64,000 bases of DNA from Deltaproteobacteria bacterium. GTDB lineage: Bacteria > Myxococcota > Kuafuiibacteriia > Kuafuiibacteriales > Kuafuiibacteriaceae. A program made the translations under genes and the position numbers. Under the pieces are notes generated by a model. It did not search any database. It worked only from the letters and a program-made list of their open reading frames with translations, and had not been told where the DNA came from. Position 1 is the stretch's first letter. Each line of letters starts with the position of its first letter. Where the stretch lies: positions 1 through 64,000 of the forward strand of contig WYAZ01000098.1 of NCBI GenBank assembly GCA_011526105.1, in the 5' to 3' direction. Shown one piece after another: positions 50,518 through 59,539 of this stretch.

Positions 50518-52632
50518 ATGACGGTCCTCTGGCGGTTGACCGCCGCGCTCGTTCTCTGCTCTGCCGGTGCATGCGCGCGCATCGACGCTCGACGCTCCTA
50601 CCTCGAGGGTCAGCGATTCGAGGCCGCGGGGCGCTGGGATCGCGCGGCCGAAGCCTATCGCTCGGCGGCGCGCGAGGACCCGAGTGAGGAACACGACTCG
50701 GCGGTCGAGCGAGCCGAGACCGCGCTGTTTCGTGCTCACTTGCGGGCGGCAAAGAAGGCGGAGGAAGGCGGTGACCACGAGCGGGCGGCGGAGTACTGGA
50801 AGCAGCTCGTCCGCCTGAAGCCCAAGGATGAGCGTCTGGCCGCACGCCTGCGCATTGCGGAGCTGCGGGTCAACGGGAGCTCCGAGGAGTTGTGGGAGGC
50901 GGGCCGTGCGCTCCTCGATCTCGCGCCGGGAAACCGGGAGGTCATCCGTGTCGTGGGCGAGATTCAAACCCGAGTGCTCGAGGACTCGCTCGCCGAGGCG
51001 CGTGTGTCTCTGCGGGCAGGTGACCGCGACCGAGCCTTCACCGCGTTCGAGCGGGTGAAGGCGCTCGACGCGCGACACCCCGAACTCGAGCGTCCAGAGG
51101 TCAGGAAGGTCATCTCGGAGGCTCTCGAAGAGAAGGCGGACGCGCTCGCATCCACCGGAGATTGGGAGGGTGCTCGCTCCGCCTACGCGCGCGCGCACGA
51201 AGTGCTCCCGCGCCAAGACATCGAGATCAAACGTCGGCAACTCGAAGAAGAGGTGCAGCAGGAGAGAAAGCGGCTCGGTCGAGCCCGATCGCTTCGAGCC
51301 GAGGGTCGCGGGAGCGAGGCGCTGGCAGAGTACGTACGGCTGCTGCCTCCGGCCGAAGGCTCGCCGCTGCATTCCGAGATCGAGGCGGTGCGAGCCGAGG
51401 TCGAAGCGAACCGGCGGCGCAGCGCGGAGAATATGCTGGTGCGGGGCGAAGTCGAGCGCGCGCTGGCTGAGCTCGAGCAGACCGAAGGCTCGCTCGCGGA
51501 GCTCTCCTTTGAGTCGAAGAAGCGTGCGGTCGAGCTTCTGCTCGAGGAAGCACGAACCGCGGGACAGTCGGGCGAAGCGCGGCGGAGCGCAGGTCGCCTG
51601 AAGCGTGCAATGAAGCTCGCGGTCCCGCCGGACGAGCTGGGCTCGCTCCTCCGAGCGGGCGTCGCGGCGCTCGAGGCCAACGAAGCCCAGACCGCGATGT
51701 CTCAGTTTGCACGGGCGCGCTCCTTGGAGCCGCGTTCCAAGCTCGCTGCGGTGGGCCACGAAGTCGCCCGTGAACTCCAGGCGAGGTCGATGCTGGAACA
51801 GGGCCGAAGTCGGACCGCCAAGGACCCGTACGGCGCGGTCCTCGCGTTTCAAGCGGCGGCCAAGCTCGAGCCCAGCCGCGCGCACGCAGAGCACGCGCTC
51901 GCTCGGGTGCGACCTCGAGCGGTGCGGGAGCTCGTCCGGCGCGGCTTCGTGGCGGAGGCGGAAGGCCTCTTCGGGCATGCGTTCATCCTCGTCGAGCGCG
52001 CGCTCGAGTTGGCGCCCGACGACGTGGACGCTCGAGCCGCACGAGGACGGCTTCAGCTCGTGCTCGAGGAGCCGAACCCTCCCGCGATCGTGCTCGAGGC
52101 CATGCCGGCCCAGGTCGACGAGGGCGGGTGCACGGGGGTTGAAGCGGCCTGGATGGGTCGACTTCAGCTCTATCTGTCTCGTGCGCGCAAGTTGCCCTTC
52201 GTGCTCGCCGAGGACGGTGCGACCGGGGCCCTCCGACTTCGATCCCGGATCGACCGCTGCGAGGTTGCGGAAGACGGAGGCAAGCTCTCGGTCACCGTCG
52301 AGGTCCTCGCGGACGGCGCTCCGATCGTTCAGACCTCGGTGCACGCGGAAGTGTCGCCGCTCTCCAAAGGCAAGCTCGGGGCCGGGCGTGTCTCGGCGCA
52401 GCGAGATGAGCTGGTCACGCGCGCCGCCGCCCAGGCTTTGAAGGCCCTCTCGCCTCATCGCAAGCAGATCACCCGCTGGGCAGAAGTTCGCGCCCGCCAG
52501 CGCCTGGAGGCCGGTCAACCGGAGCCGGTGGCGCTCGCTTACGCGACGCTCCGGCTCCGGACTCGGGGCCCCACGCCCGACTCGGTGCTGCTCGCGGAGC
52601 TTCGGACGTGGCTGCTCGAACATCTGCGGTAG
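50518..52632 (+). CDS. Lipoprotein with TPR-like helical repeats
   Basis: 704 residues. Signal with lipobox SAGAC (Cys19), then about 500 residues of helical repeats in the TPR rhythm: AAEAYRSAAREDPSEE, AAEYWKQLVRLKPKD, AFTAFERVKALDARHPE, AVLAFQAAAKLEPSR, LVERALELAPDDVD. The C-terminal 190 residues form a separate beta/alpha domain (LPFVLAEDGATGALRLRSRID, VTVEVLADGAPIVQTSVHAEV) reminiscent of the extracellular part of curli-assembly-type outer-membrane proteins, but I cannot assign it. First gene of a three-gene exported set (50518-56918). A very long antisense open frame (50380-54027) runs through it and is taken to be a high-GC artefact. Confidence 0.82.
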   Translation: MTVLWRLTAALVLCSAGACARIDARRSYLEGQRFEAAGRWDRAAEAYRSAAREDPSEEHDSAVERAETALFRAHLRAAKKAEEGGDHERAAEYWKQLVRLKPKDERLAARLRIAELRVNGSSEELWEAGRALLDLAPGNREVIRVVGEIQTRVLEDSLAEARVSLRAGDRDRAFTAFERVKALDARHPELERPEVRKVISEALEEKADALASTGDWEGARSAYARAHEVLPRQDIEIKRRQLEEEVQQERKRLGRARSLRAEGRGSEALAEYVRLLPPAEGSPLHSEIEAVRAEVEANRRRSAENMLVRGEVERALAELEQTEGSLAELSFESKKRAVELLLEEARTAGQSGEARRSAGRLKRAMKLAVPPDELGSLLRAGVAALEANEAQTAMSQFARARSLEPRSKLAAVGHEVARELQARSMLEQGRSRTAKDPYGAVLAFQAAAKLEPSRAHAEHALARVRPRAVRELVRRGFVAEAEGLFGHAFILVERALELAPDDVDARAARGRLQLVLEEPNPPAIVLEAMPAQVDEGGCTGVEAAWMGRLQLYLSRARKLPFVLAEDGATGALRLRSRIDRCEVAEDGGKLSVTVEVLADGAPIVQTSVHAEVSPLSKGKLGAGRVSAQRDELVTRAAAQALKALSPHRKQITRWAEVRARQRLEAGQPEPVALAYATLRLRTRGPTPDSVLLAELRTWLLEHLR

Positions 52633-52713
52633 GCGGCTCGCGCCGAATGTCCCACATCGACACCTCTCGTCTGGAGCGCGTGACCGGGGTCGCGAGCCGG
52701 GTATGATGCGCCG

Positions 52714-55590
52714 ATGGGGCGAACGCGGAGCGCGATCATGCTCGGGGTGGGTCTCGGGCTTTCGGCGTCGGCTTGCGACTGCGGGGATGGCGGGGACCTC
52801 GGCCGGGTGGTGGCGCTCATTCGCGTGGACCCAGCAGAGATCGACTTCGGCGAGGTCCCGGACGGCGCGACGAAGTTCGTCGCGTTGTCGATCGAGAACG
52901 TTGGGCAAGCCAGGTTGACCATCAGCGCGCTCGAGACGGCCGATCCCTTCGGCGTCGACGCCAAAGACCTCGTGATCGAGCCCGGCGTTCGAACATCCGT
53001 CGACGTTTGGTTCCGAGCGCGCGAGGAAGCCGCGGAGCTCGGCGTGCTCATCATTCGCTCCAACGCCTTCGAGAACGAGGTGGTGGAGGTGCCGCTGCGC
53101 GGCAAGACGGTGCCCGGCTTCCTCGACATCCAGCCCGGCCAGGTGGACTTCACGGACACCGTCGTCGGCACTGTGCGCAGCGTGGAACTCCTCCTTCAGA
53201 ATCGCGGGATCGCCAGCGTAGGCGGGGAGCTTGCGACCGAGGGCTTCGGTCGGCCGGAGCACTTCGCGTTGACCGGTCTTCCGAGCTTCAACGCCACAGC
53301 GCCCCTCGGTGTCGCCGCTCGTTCGGAGACGATTCTGGAGTTCGAGTACCGACCGCTCGATATCGGCGTCGACAACGGACGGGTCCTCTTCTCCTTCTGC
53401 GGCCTGCGCTGCGGCGTCTTCGTCGACGTGGTCGCATCGGGTGTGCAGGCCATCTTGCGCATCGAACCTGCTGCGGTGGACTTCGGCGCGGTCGGGCTCG
53501 GCTTGTCGAAGACCGCGCAGGTCATCCTGACCAACACCGGTGAGCGCAACCTGCAGGTCTCGGCTCTCCAGATCGAGGGCACGGGGGAGGTTGTGGCTCG
53601 TCCGGCCCGAACCCTCGCTGAGCCCTTGGTTCCGGGCGCGCCGCTCCCCGTCGTGCTCGAGTATTCTCCGACGGTTGCCGCGGCGCTCCACGGAGAGCTC
53701 GTCGTTCGCTCGGATGCTCCGGGCATCCCGGAAGCTCGAATCCCATTGAGTGGGCGCGGGGAGGGACCGCTGTTCTCGGTGGCCCCCGAGGTCCTGGCCT
53801 TTGGGGTCCTGCGCGATCTGGGGACCGCACGCCGATCCCTCCTCCTTCTCAATTCGGGCTCGGCTGGCGTCTCCATCGAGAGCATGGAGCTCGTGGGTGA
53901 TCCGGCCTTCGCGCTCATCGACGTACCTCCTCTCCCCAGCCGCCTCGAGGGCGGAGAGTCGCTGGTGCCCGCGGTCAGCTTCACCCCCACCGGAGTGGGT
54001 GAGTACGCTGCCGAGCTCCGCATCCACTCAACCGACCCAAATCACGCTCTGGTCACGGTGCCGGTGCTGGGTGCCTATGCTGAGCGGCTCTGCGAACTCG
54101 ACGTCGGCCCGGCTCGGCTCAACTTCGGACTGCTCCCGCTGAACTACGAGCGCAACCTCACCGCACGCATCCAGAACGTGGGCAACACCGACTGCGACCT
54201 GCGACAGGGCGCATTCGCCACACCGGTCGATACGCAGTTCTCGCTCACTTCCAGCGCAGCTCAGTTCCCCCGGAGCTTGAGTCCTGGTCAGAGCCTCTCG
54301 CTCGAGTTCAGGTATCGTCCGGTCTCCACAACCGATGCCAAGGGGACCTTCGCGCTCACGACTGGGGACGAGGTCTACCCCGACCGACTGATCTCCCTCG
54401 TCGGATCGGCAAGGATCTATGACGACCTGCTGGTTCTTCCGCGCTTCATCGACTTTGGCGCCCGCAAGATCGGTTGTAGCCCGACCTCCAGGCCGGTGAC
54501 CGTCATCAATAGCGGCACGGTCGATCAGACCGTGGATCGGACGGGTATCGAGCCCGTTCCGACCGACTTCAGCCACACCGCGCAGTCCCCGAGTCGGGTG
54601 CCCGCGGGCGGCTCGCGCGCCTTCGAAGCCCGCTACGAGCCCGGCGGGGTTGGTACCGATCTCGGGCTGCTCGAGATATCGATCGCCGGAAAGCCGTACC
54701 CCTTTGTGGTCCCGCTCACGGGCGAGGGTCGAATCAACGCGGGTCGCACCGACACGTTTCAGCAGGTGGCATCCCGCAAGGTCGACGTGCTCTTCGTTCT
54801 CGACGACAGCTGCTCCATGGGCGACGAGCAGGTCGCGCTCGCGATGAACTTCGGCGACTTCATTCGCACGGCCTCGATTCGAAACGTGGACTTCCAGATT
54901 GGCATCACGACCACCACGGTCGAGAACGCCGATGCGGGCAAGTTTGTCGGGCCCATTCTCGACTCCGGGACGTCCTCCATCGAGCGACAGTTCGGGGCTC
55001 AGGTGAACGTGGGCATCACTGGCTCCGGTCGGGAGCAGGGCTTGGAAGCCATGCTCTCCGCCTTCGTCCTGGCCGAGCGAGCCATCGGGGACAATCGCGG
55101 ATTTCTCAGGGGTCTCGATGGCGCGGTGTTGGTCGTCATCTTCGTGAGCGACGAGGACGACCAGTCTCCGGCCTCCGTGCTCAGCTACTACCGGGCTCTG
55201 CTCGACCGTGCCCCTGCCGGGTATCTCGCTGCAGCAGTGACCGGCGGCATGAACGGTTGCGTGACTTCGATGGTGGGTGGCGCCTCGCCCGCGTTCCGCT
55301 ACCAGGAGTTCCTCGCGCTGACTTCGGGCTATGATACATCGATCTGTTCTTCGAACTGGGCCCAGACCCTCTCGAACCTCGGCAACGCCGCCTTCGGCCT
55401 TCGCAGGCGCTTCAACCTCAGCGAGCCGGCCGACTCGGCCCAGCCGATCACCGTGCGGGTCGATGGTGTGGTGGTCCCTCAAAACCAGTACTCGTACGAC
55501 CCCGCGGCCCAAGCGATCACTTTCGTGGACGGGAACGCACCGCCCGAAGGGGCCGTCATTCAGGTCGACTACTTCGCGGACTGTATCTGA
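52714..55590 (+). CDS. Lipoprotein with HYDIN/ASPM-type repeats and a VWA domain
   Basis: 958 residues. Lipobox LSASAC near residue 21, then an acidic, Gly-rich linker. Residues about 30-660 are six or so Ig-like choice-of-anchor D repeats (VDFGAVGLGLSKTAQVILTNTGE-type units with NxG turns). A von Willebrand A domain follows, with the metal-binding DxSxS motif as DDSCSM near residue 697 and flanking helices. The C-terminus (about 890-958) has an additional beta segment. Such proteins act at the cell surface in adhesion or assembly. The stop overlaps the next gene by one base (TGATG). Confidence 0.9.
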   Translation: MGRTRSAIMLGVGLGLSASACDCGDGGDLGRVVALIRVDPAEIDFGEVPDGATKFVALSIENVGQARLTISALETADPFGVDAKDLVIEPGVRTSVDVWFRAREEAAELGVLIIRSNAFENEVVEVPLRGKTVPGFLDIQPGQVDFTDTVVGTVRSVELLLQNRGIASVGGELATEGFGRPEHFALTGLPSFNATAPLGVAARSETILEFEYRPLDIGVDNGRVLFSFCGLRCGVFVDVVASGVQAILRIEPAAVDFGAVGLGLSKTAQVILTNTGERNLQVSALQIEGTGEVVARPARTLAEPLVPGAPLPVVLEYSPTVAAALHGELVVRSDAPGIPEARIPLSGRGEGPLFSVAPEVLAFGVLRDLGTARRSLLLLNSGSAGVSIESMELVGDPAFALIDVPPLPSRLEGGESLVPAVSFTPTGVGEYAAELRIHSTDPNHALVTVPVLGAYAERLCELDVGPARLNFGLLPLNYERNLTARIQNVGNTDCDLRQGAFATPVDTQFSLTSSAAQFPRSLSPGQSLSLEFRYRPVSTTDAKGTFALTTGDEVYPDRLISLVGSARIYDDLLVLPRFIDFGARKIGCSPTSRPVTVINSGTVDQTVDRTGIEPVPTDFSHTAQSPSRVPAGGSRAFEARYEPGGVGTDLGLLEISIAGKPYPFVVPLTGEGRINAGRTDTFQQVASRKVDVLFVLDDSCSMGDEQVALAMNFGDFIRTASIRNVDFQIGITTTTVENADAGKFVGPILDSGTSSIERQFGAQVNVGITGSGREQGLEAMLSAFVLAERAIGDNRGFLRGLDGAVLVVIFVSDEDDQSPASVLSYYRALLDRAPAGYLAAAVTGGMNGCVTSMVGGASPAFRYQEFLALTSGYDTSICSSNWAQTLSNLGNAAFGLRRRFNLSEPADSAQPITVRVDGVVVPQNQYSYDPAAQAITFVDGNAPPEGAVIQVDYFADCI

Positions 55591-56918
55591 TGTCACTTCG
55601 AACGATAGCCGCGCTCGTGTGGGCGCCCATGATTCTCTCCGGCTGCAGTGGTGAGCCGTGTCGCTCGCAGCGAGACTGCCCCGTGGGGAGCCACTGCGTG
55701 GTCACCGTGAGCGGCGGGGGCGCCGGCGGAACCTGCGAGCGCGAGTGCCTGAGCCACAACGACTGCAGCGGCGCGGACGATGCCGACGGTCTGCGGATCG
55801 ATGTCTGCGACAACGAGGGGCGTTGTGTGGTACGAACGCGCCCGCCCGACCTGCGCATCTTTGACCCAGAGAATGACACCCTCCTCGCGAGCGGCACACG
55901 CACGGTGAGTCTCTCCGGTACGGTGGGTACGGCCGCTGCCGGAGTGATCGTCACCGTACGCCCGAGCGTGGGTGGATGCTCGAGCGCCGAAGGTCGTAGC
56001 CTCGAGCTGGTCCATCCGGAGCCGGGTCGCTACCTCGAGTTGCCCTTCCTCATCGAGGACGTGCGGCTGGACCCTGGTGTCTCCGCGATCGTCGTCGCGG
56101 CGGCCATCGACGGTGCGCGCCGAGAGATCACGCACTACCTCGAGGTCCCCTGCGGGGCATGCGCACAGGTCACTGTCACCGAGCCCATCGACTCCACGAC
56201 CAACGGGCTCGTACTGCCCCGGCTCGCGGGCACCGTCAGCCCGACCACGGTGAGGACCGGGGCTTGGCGCGTTCGGAGTGCCAACGGCGAGGTGATCGAT
56301 GGCCGGCTCGACATCGTCGATGGATACTTTCTGGTCGAGAGGCTCCCGCTGTTTCCCGGCGCCAATCAGATCGAGGTCGCGGTGTCCGGAGATGCGGCGA
56401 GCTCCGAGTCTCGATGCTCTCGCGGAGTCACGACTCCCAGCGCGCGCGAACATGGGCTTCGCACCTTGTTGAGCTGGGAGGATCGAAGCTCCGATCTCGA
56501 CCTGCACATCGTACTGCCGGGTGGCCAGTTTGGCGATCCGGCGGGGTCCGTCTCGCCGGCCACCGAGCACGCGGAGATCAAGGCTCGGGTGACGGACGCC
56601 TTCGAAGGACCAGGTCCCGAGGTGGGCACCATCGAGACCGTCGCGGACGGCGTCTACGGCTTCATCGTTGTGCCCGTGTTTGACCTGGGCTCCTTCGGCA
56701 CGAGCGCGTTCGTCCGCTTGCTCTTCGACGGTCGCCTATCGGCGCCGGGGCCTGTGGGGCCGGCCTATCTGTCTCCCTTCGATGACTCCCTCTGGGTCGT
56801 GGGCAAGTTGGTCGTGGCCGAAGGTCGGGCCACATGGGTCAGCATCGATCAAGTCGTGCCGCGTTCTGCTCCCCCGACGACCTCGCCGGACAACTGGCCA
56901 GAGCGCTTTCGCGAGTAG
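55590..56918 (+). CDS. Cys-rich lipoprotein with a DUF2135-like domain
   Basis: 442 residues. Lipobox ILSGC near residue 18, then a small Cys-rich region (about 20-85) with paired Cys (CRSQRDC, CERECLSHNDC) that could be an EGF-like module. Residues about 90-300 are beta-rich (VSLSGTVGTAAAGVIVTV, GLVLPRLAGTVSPTTVR). Near residue 290 LLSWEDRSSDLDLHIVLPGG matches the start of the DUF2135/YfaP-like domain that follows VWA proteins in some bacteria. Transcriptionally coupled to the VWA lipoprotein. Probably forms a surface complex with the two upstream products. Confidence 0.8.
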   Translation: MSLRTIAALVWAPMILSGCSGEPCRSQRDCPVGSHCVVTVSGGGAGGTCERECLSHNDCSGADDADGLRIDVCDNEGRCVVRTRPPDLRIFDPENDTLLASGTRTVSLSGTVGTAAAGVIVTVRPSVGGCSSAEGRSLELVHPEPGRYLELPFLIEDVRLDPGVSAIVVAAAIDGARREITHYLEVPCGACAQVTVTEPIDSTTNGLVLPRLAGTVSPTTVRTGAWRVRSANGEVIDGRLDIVDGYFLVERLPLFPGANQIEVAVSGDAASSESRCSRGVTTPSAREHGLRTLLSWEDRSSDLDLHIVLPGGQFGDPAGSVSPATEHAEIKARVTDAFEGPGPEVGTIETVADGVYGFIVVPVFDLGSFGTSAFVRLLFDGRLSAPGPVGPAYLSPFDDSLWVVGKLVVAEGRATWVSIDQVVPRSAPPTTSPDNWPERFRE

Positions 56919-56955
56919 GATGGCTGGCCGCTCCAAAAGCGGGTATGAGGCGACG

Positions 56956-57318
56956 GTGGGTGACTGGATTCGAGTGGAGGGCTTGTGCCTCCAAGCCCAC
57001 GTGGGGGTCTATCCGCACGAGCGGCTGATCAGGCAGCGGGTCATCGTGGACGTCGGGCTCGAGGCGGACCTCTCCTCGGCCGGTCTGTCGGATCGCGTCG
57101 AAGACACAATCGACTACGACCTCGCGGCCTCCGAGGTCCGCGCGGTCGTACAAAGCGGTCACCATCAGCTCATCGAGAGCATCGCCGAGTCCGTCGCCCG
57201 GCGCCTGCTGCTCTGCTTCCAGGGGAGAGTGACGCGGGTTCGCGTTCGCGTGGGCAAACCGAGCGCGCTCCCAGACGCCCGAGCGGTCGCGGTCGAGATA
57301 GAGCGCTCTGCACCCTGA
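56956..57318 (+). CDS. folB: Dihydroneopterin aldolase
   Basis: 120 residues from GTG 56956 (a GAGG sits 5 bases upstream); an ATG at 56920 would add 12 residues without a good ribosome binding site. Folate pathway enzyme that cleaves 7,8-dihydroneopterin to 6-hydroxymethyl-dihydropterin and glycolaldehyde. Landmarks: IRVEGLCLQAHVGVYPHER at the N-terminus, DTIDYDLAASEV, LIESIAESVARRLL and the final RVRVGKPSALPDA. Length is typical (about 120). It follows the DUF2135-like lipoprotein and precedes the fabH-like gene, but no clear operon overlap is seen. Confidence 0.9.
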   Translation: MGDWIRVEGLCLQAHVGVYPHERLIRQRVIVDVGLEADLSSAGLSDRVEDTIDYDLAASEVRAVVQSGHHQLIESIAESVARRLLLCFQGRVTRVRVRVGKPSALPDARAVAVEIERSAP

Positions 57319-57424
57319 GCGGTCGAGCTCGGTCGGCCGGCGGTAGCAGCAAAACCCACATCGTTTGCCCCTCGGATAGTCGTCGGTTTGCGCAACCAGC
57401 CCTGAGCGGTCACCTTCAAGGCAC

Positions 57425-58408
57425 ATGCGAGCCCGAATCTCCGGCACAGGCTCGTACCTACCGGCCCAGGTGATGACCAACCGGGAAGTATGCGCCCGTA
57501 CGCCGGTGACCGAAGACTGGATCGTCGAGAAGCTCGGCATCCTCGAGCGCCGGGTCGCCGCCCCGGACGAGCAGACCAGCGACATGGCGGTCTCCGCCGC
57601 GAAGTCTGCGCTCGAGATGGCCGGTCTTGGGCCCAACGACCTCGACGGCATCCTCTGCGCCATTGGTACGGGTGATGTGATCGCGCCGGCGACGGCGGGT
57701 TATGTCCAGCACAAGCTCGGCGCGACCAATCGCTGCTTCGCCGTGGATCTCAAGCTCGCTTGTGCAGGGACCGTGGGCGCCATCTCGATGGCCCGTGGAC
57801 TCGTGGAGAGCGGCATGGCCAAGCACGTCCTCGTCGCCGGCACATACATCCTCTCGCGAACCTCCATCAACTGGGACGACAAGTTCACTGCGCCCATCTT
57901 CGGAGACGGCGCCGGGGCGGTGATCGTGAGCCGCAGCGAAGACGAGTCCGGGATCCTCGAGAGTCGGCTCCATACCGACGGCGCCCTCACGGAGATCGTC
58001 GGCCGCTACATCGGCGGCACACGGGAGCCCATGACTGCGGCCGCACTCGACGACGGTAGTTACTATCTCAAGATGGACGGCAAGGCGGTCTGGGCCTGCG
58101 CCACCCAGGTCATCCCGGAGGTGGTCCGAGAGGTCCTCGATGCTCGAAAGCTCGGGGTCGAGGACGTGGACTTCGTGGTCTCCCATCAGGCGAACAAGCG
58201 AATGCTGCAGCACATCCTGGACGAGCTCGGCGTGCCGCCCGAGAAGACCTTCTTCAACGTCGAACGCTACGGAAACACGAGTGCATCGAGTGTACTGATT
58301 GTGCTCGATGAGGTCGTGCGGGCGGGCAAGATCAAACGCGGTGACCTCGTGGTCATGACGGCCATCGGCGCCGGCATGACCTGGGGCGCTCATCTGATTC
58401 GTTGGTAG
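57425..58408 (+). CDS. fabH: 3-oxoacyl-ACP synthase III (FabH-like)
   Basis: 327 residues. Condenses an acyl starter with malonyl-ACP in type II fatty-acid or polyketide synthesis. Triad Cys113 (LKLACAGTVG), His254 (SHQANKR) and Asn284 (YGNTSASS) is complete, as is the glycine-rich FGDGAGAVIV. Length is normal (about 320). The residue after the catalytic Cys is Ala-Gly where housekeeping FabH often has Ser-Gly, so a specialised starter is possible. It is followed after 5 bases by the fabK-like gene in the same direction. Confidence 0.92.
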   Translation: MRARISGTGSYLPAQVMTNREVCARTPVTEDWIVEKLGILERRVAAPDEQTSDMAVSAAKSALEMAGLGPNDLDGILCAIGTGDVIAPATAGYVQHKLGATNRCFAVDLKLACAGTVGAISMARGLVESGMAKHVLVAGTYILSRTSINWDDKFTAPIFGDGAGAVIVSRSEDESGILESRLHTDGALTEIVGRYIGGTREPMTAAALDDGSYYLKMDGKAVWACATQVIPEVVREVLDARKLGVEDVDFVVSHQANKRMLQHILDELGVPPEKTFFNVERYGNTSASSVLIVLDEVVRAGKIKRGDLVVMTAIGAGMTWGAHLIRW

Positions 58409-58413
58409 GTGGC

Positions 58414-59370
58414 ATGAGACCCAAGTTCGATACTCCCATCACTCGTTTGTTCGGAATCGAGTATCCGATCATTCAAGGGGCCATGGCGTGGCTCTCTGAA
58501 GCAAAGCTCGCGGCCGCGGTTTCGAACGCGGGCGGCCTCGGTGTGATGGGCGCGGCCATCATGTCGGTCGAGGAGTTCGAGGTTCACGTCAAGGAGGCCA
58601 AGAGCCTCACCGATCGCCCGTTGGCAGTGAACTTCCCGCTCGTGCTCGGCGAGTACGAGAAACACCTCGAGATGGTGCTGTCTCACGGCATCCGGATCAT
58701 CTTCGTCTCCGCCGGGTCCCCCAAGCTCTTGACCCCCCGCATCAAGCAGGCCGGGGCGATTTGTGTGCACGTGGTTCCCAATCTCAAGCTCGCGAAGAAG
58801 GTGGCTGAGGCCGGGGTCGACGCGCTCGTGCTCGAGAGCTACGAGGCGGGTGGGCACGTGGCGCAAGAGGGCATCACCGCGCTGGTCAACATCCCCAACG
58901 TTGCCCGTCAGGTAACCCTCCCGCTCATCGCGGCAGGCGGAGTGGTGGATGGTCGGGGCTTGGCCGCCGCGTTAGCCCTCGGGGCCCACGCGGTCCAAAT
59001 GGGGACGCGCTTTCTCGCCACGCGCGAGTGCAACGCCCACTTGAACTACAAGCGCTTGCTGCTCAAGGCCGAGGAAGGCGAAGCGGTGGTCTACGGTCAT
59101 CGCTGGCATCCCGGCCGCGCGCTCCGCTCGCCCGCGGTCGAGCGAATCCTCGCCATCGAGGCCGAGAATCAGGCGGTCGATGCGGTGCGCAAGTTCATCG
59201 GCCGCGGCCGGGCTCGCAAGGCGGCCCACGACGGCAACCTCGAAGAGGGCATGTTCTACGCGGGCGCGGGGGCCGGACTCATCAACGATGAACCCACGGT
59301 GGCCGAGCTCTTCGACCAGATGCTGAGCGAGTACGCCGAGGTGGTTCAGCAACTCGGACGCTCGATCTAG
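58414..59370 (+). CDS. FabK/nitronate monooxygenase-like flavoprotein
   Basis: 318 residues from ATG 58414, preceded by GGTGG; the frame opens at TTG 58402. FMN-dependent TIM-barrel of the 2-nitropropane dioxygenase/FabK family: PIIQGAMAWLSEAKLAAAVSNAGGLG at the N-terminus, GIRIIFVSAGSP and ALVLESYEAGGHVA in the middle, then LPLIAAGGVVDGRGLAAALALGAHAVQMGTRF, the flavin phosphate-binding loop. Next to fabH and a fabG-type reductase, an enoyl-ACP reductase (FabK) role is more likely than nitronate oxidation. This is inference. The stop TAG begins a repeated motif. Confidence 0.88.
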   Translation: MRPKFDTPITRLFGIEYPIIQGAMAWLSEAKLAAAVSNAGGLGVMGAAIMSVEEFEVHVKEAKSLTDRPLAVNFPLVLGEYEKHLEMVLSHGIRIIFVSAGSPKLLTPRIKQAGAICVHVVPNLKLAKKVAEAGVDALVLESYEAGGHVAQEGITALVNIPNVARQVTLPLIAAGGVVDGRGLAAALALGAHAVQMGTRFLATRECNAHLNYKRLLLKAEEGEAVVYGHRWHPGRALRSPAVERILAIEAENQAVDAVRKFIGRGRARKAAHDGNLEEGMFYAGAGAGLINDEPTVAELFDQMLSEYAEVVQQLGRSI

Positions 59371-59376
59371 AGCTCT

Positions 59377-59539
59377 AGAGCTCATCTCAAAACCCGCTCG
59401 GTCGCGATTTCGGCCGATCCGCGTCGGCCCGCCGTGTTGGGCCTCCTCGCGTTATCGAAGGATAGCGCATTCGTCGGCCCGCCTGGCGGGCCTCGCGTCT
59501 TGGCCGTCTCGCTCGGTCGGGGGTTTCGAGATGAGCTCT
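59377..59539. repeat. Palindromic MITE-like element with terminal inverted repeats, possible bidirectional terminator
   Basis: A 163-base element bounded by 19-base terminal inverted repeats (59377-59395 and 59521-59539, one mismatch). Inside: a perfect 8-bp hairpin (GGCCCGCC, T, GGCGGGCC at 59476-59492), an 8-bp hairpin with one G-U pair (59449-59468), and a 12-base direct repeat CGTCGGCCCGCC at 59422-59433 and 59472-59483, exactly 50 bases apart. No coding capacity. It lies between two convergent genes, whose TAG stops flank or overlap its ends, so it may act as a bidirectional terminator. Confidence 0.8.

Noticed and set aside
50380-54027. A 1215-codon open frame on the minus strand
   Set aside because: It runs antisense through the TPR lipoprotein and HYDIN/VWA genes, whose motifs and signals are clear on the plus strand. 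Its product is Arg/Glu/His/Leu biased with no domain or signal. Such long antisense frames are expected in high-GC DNA.
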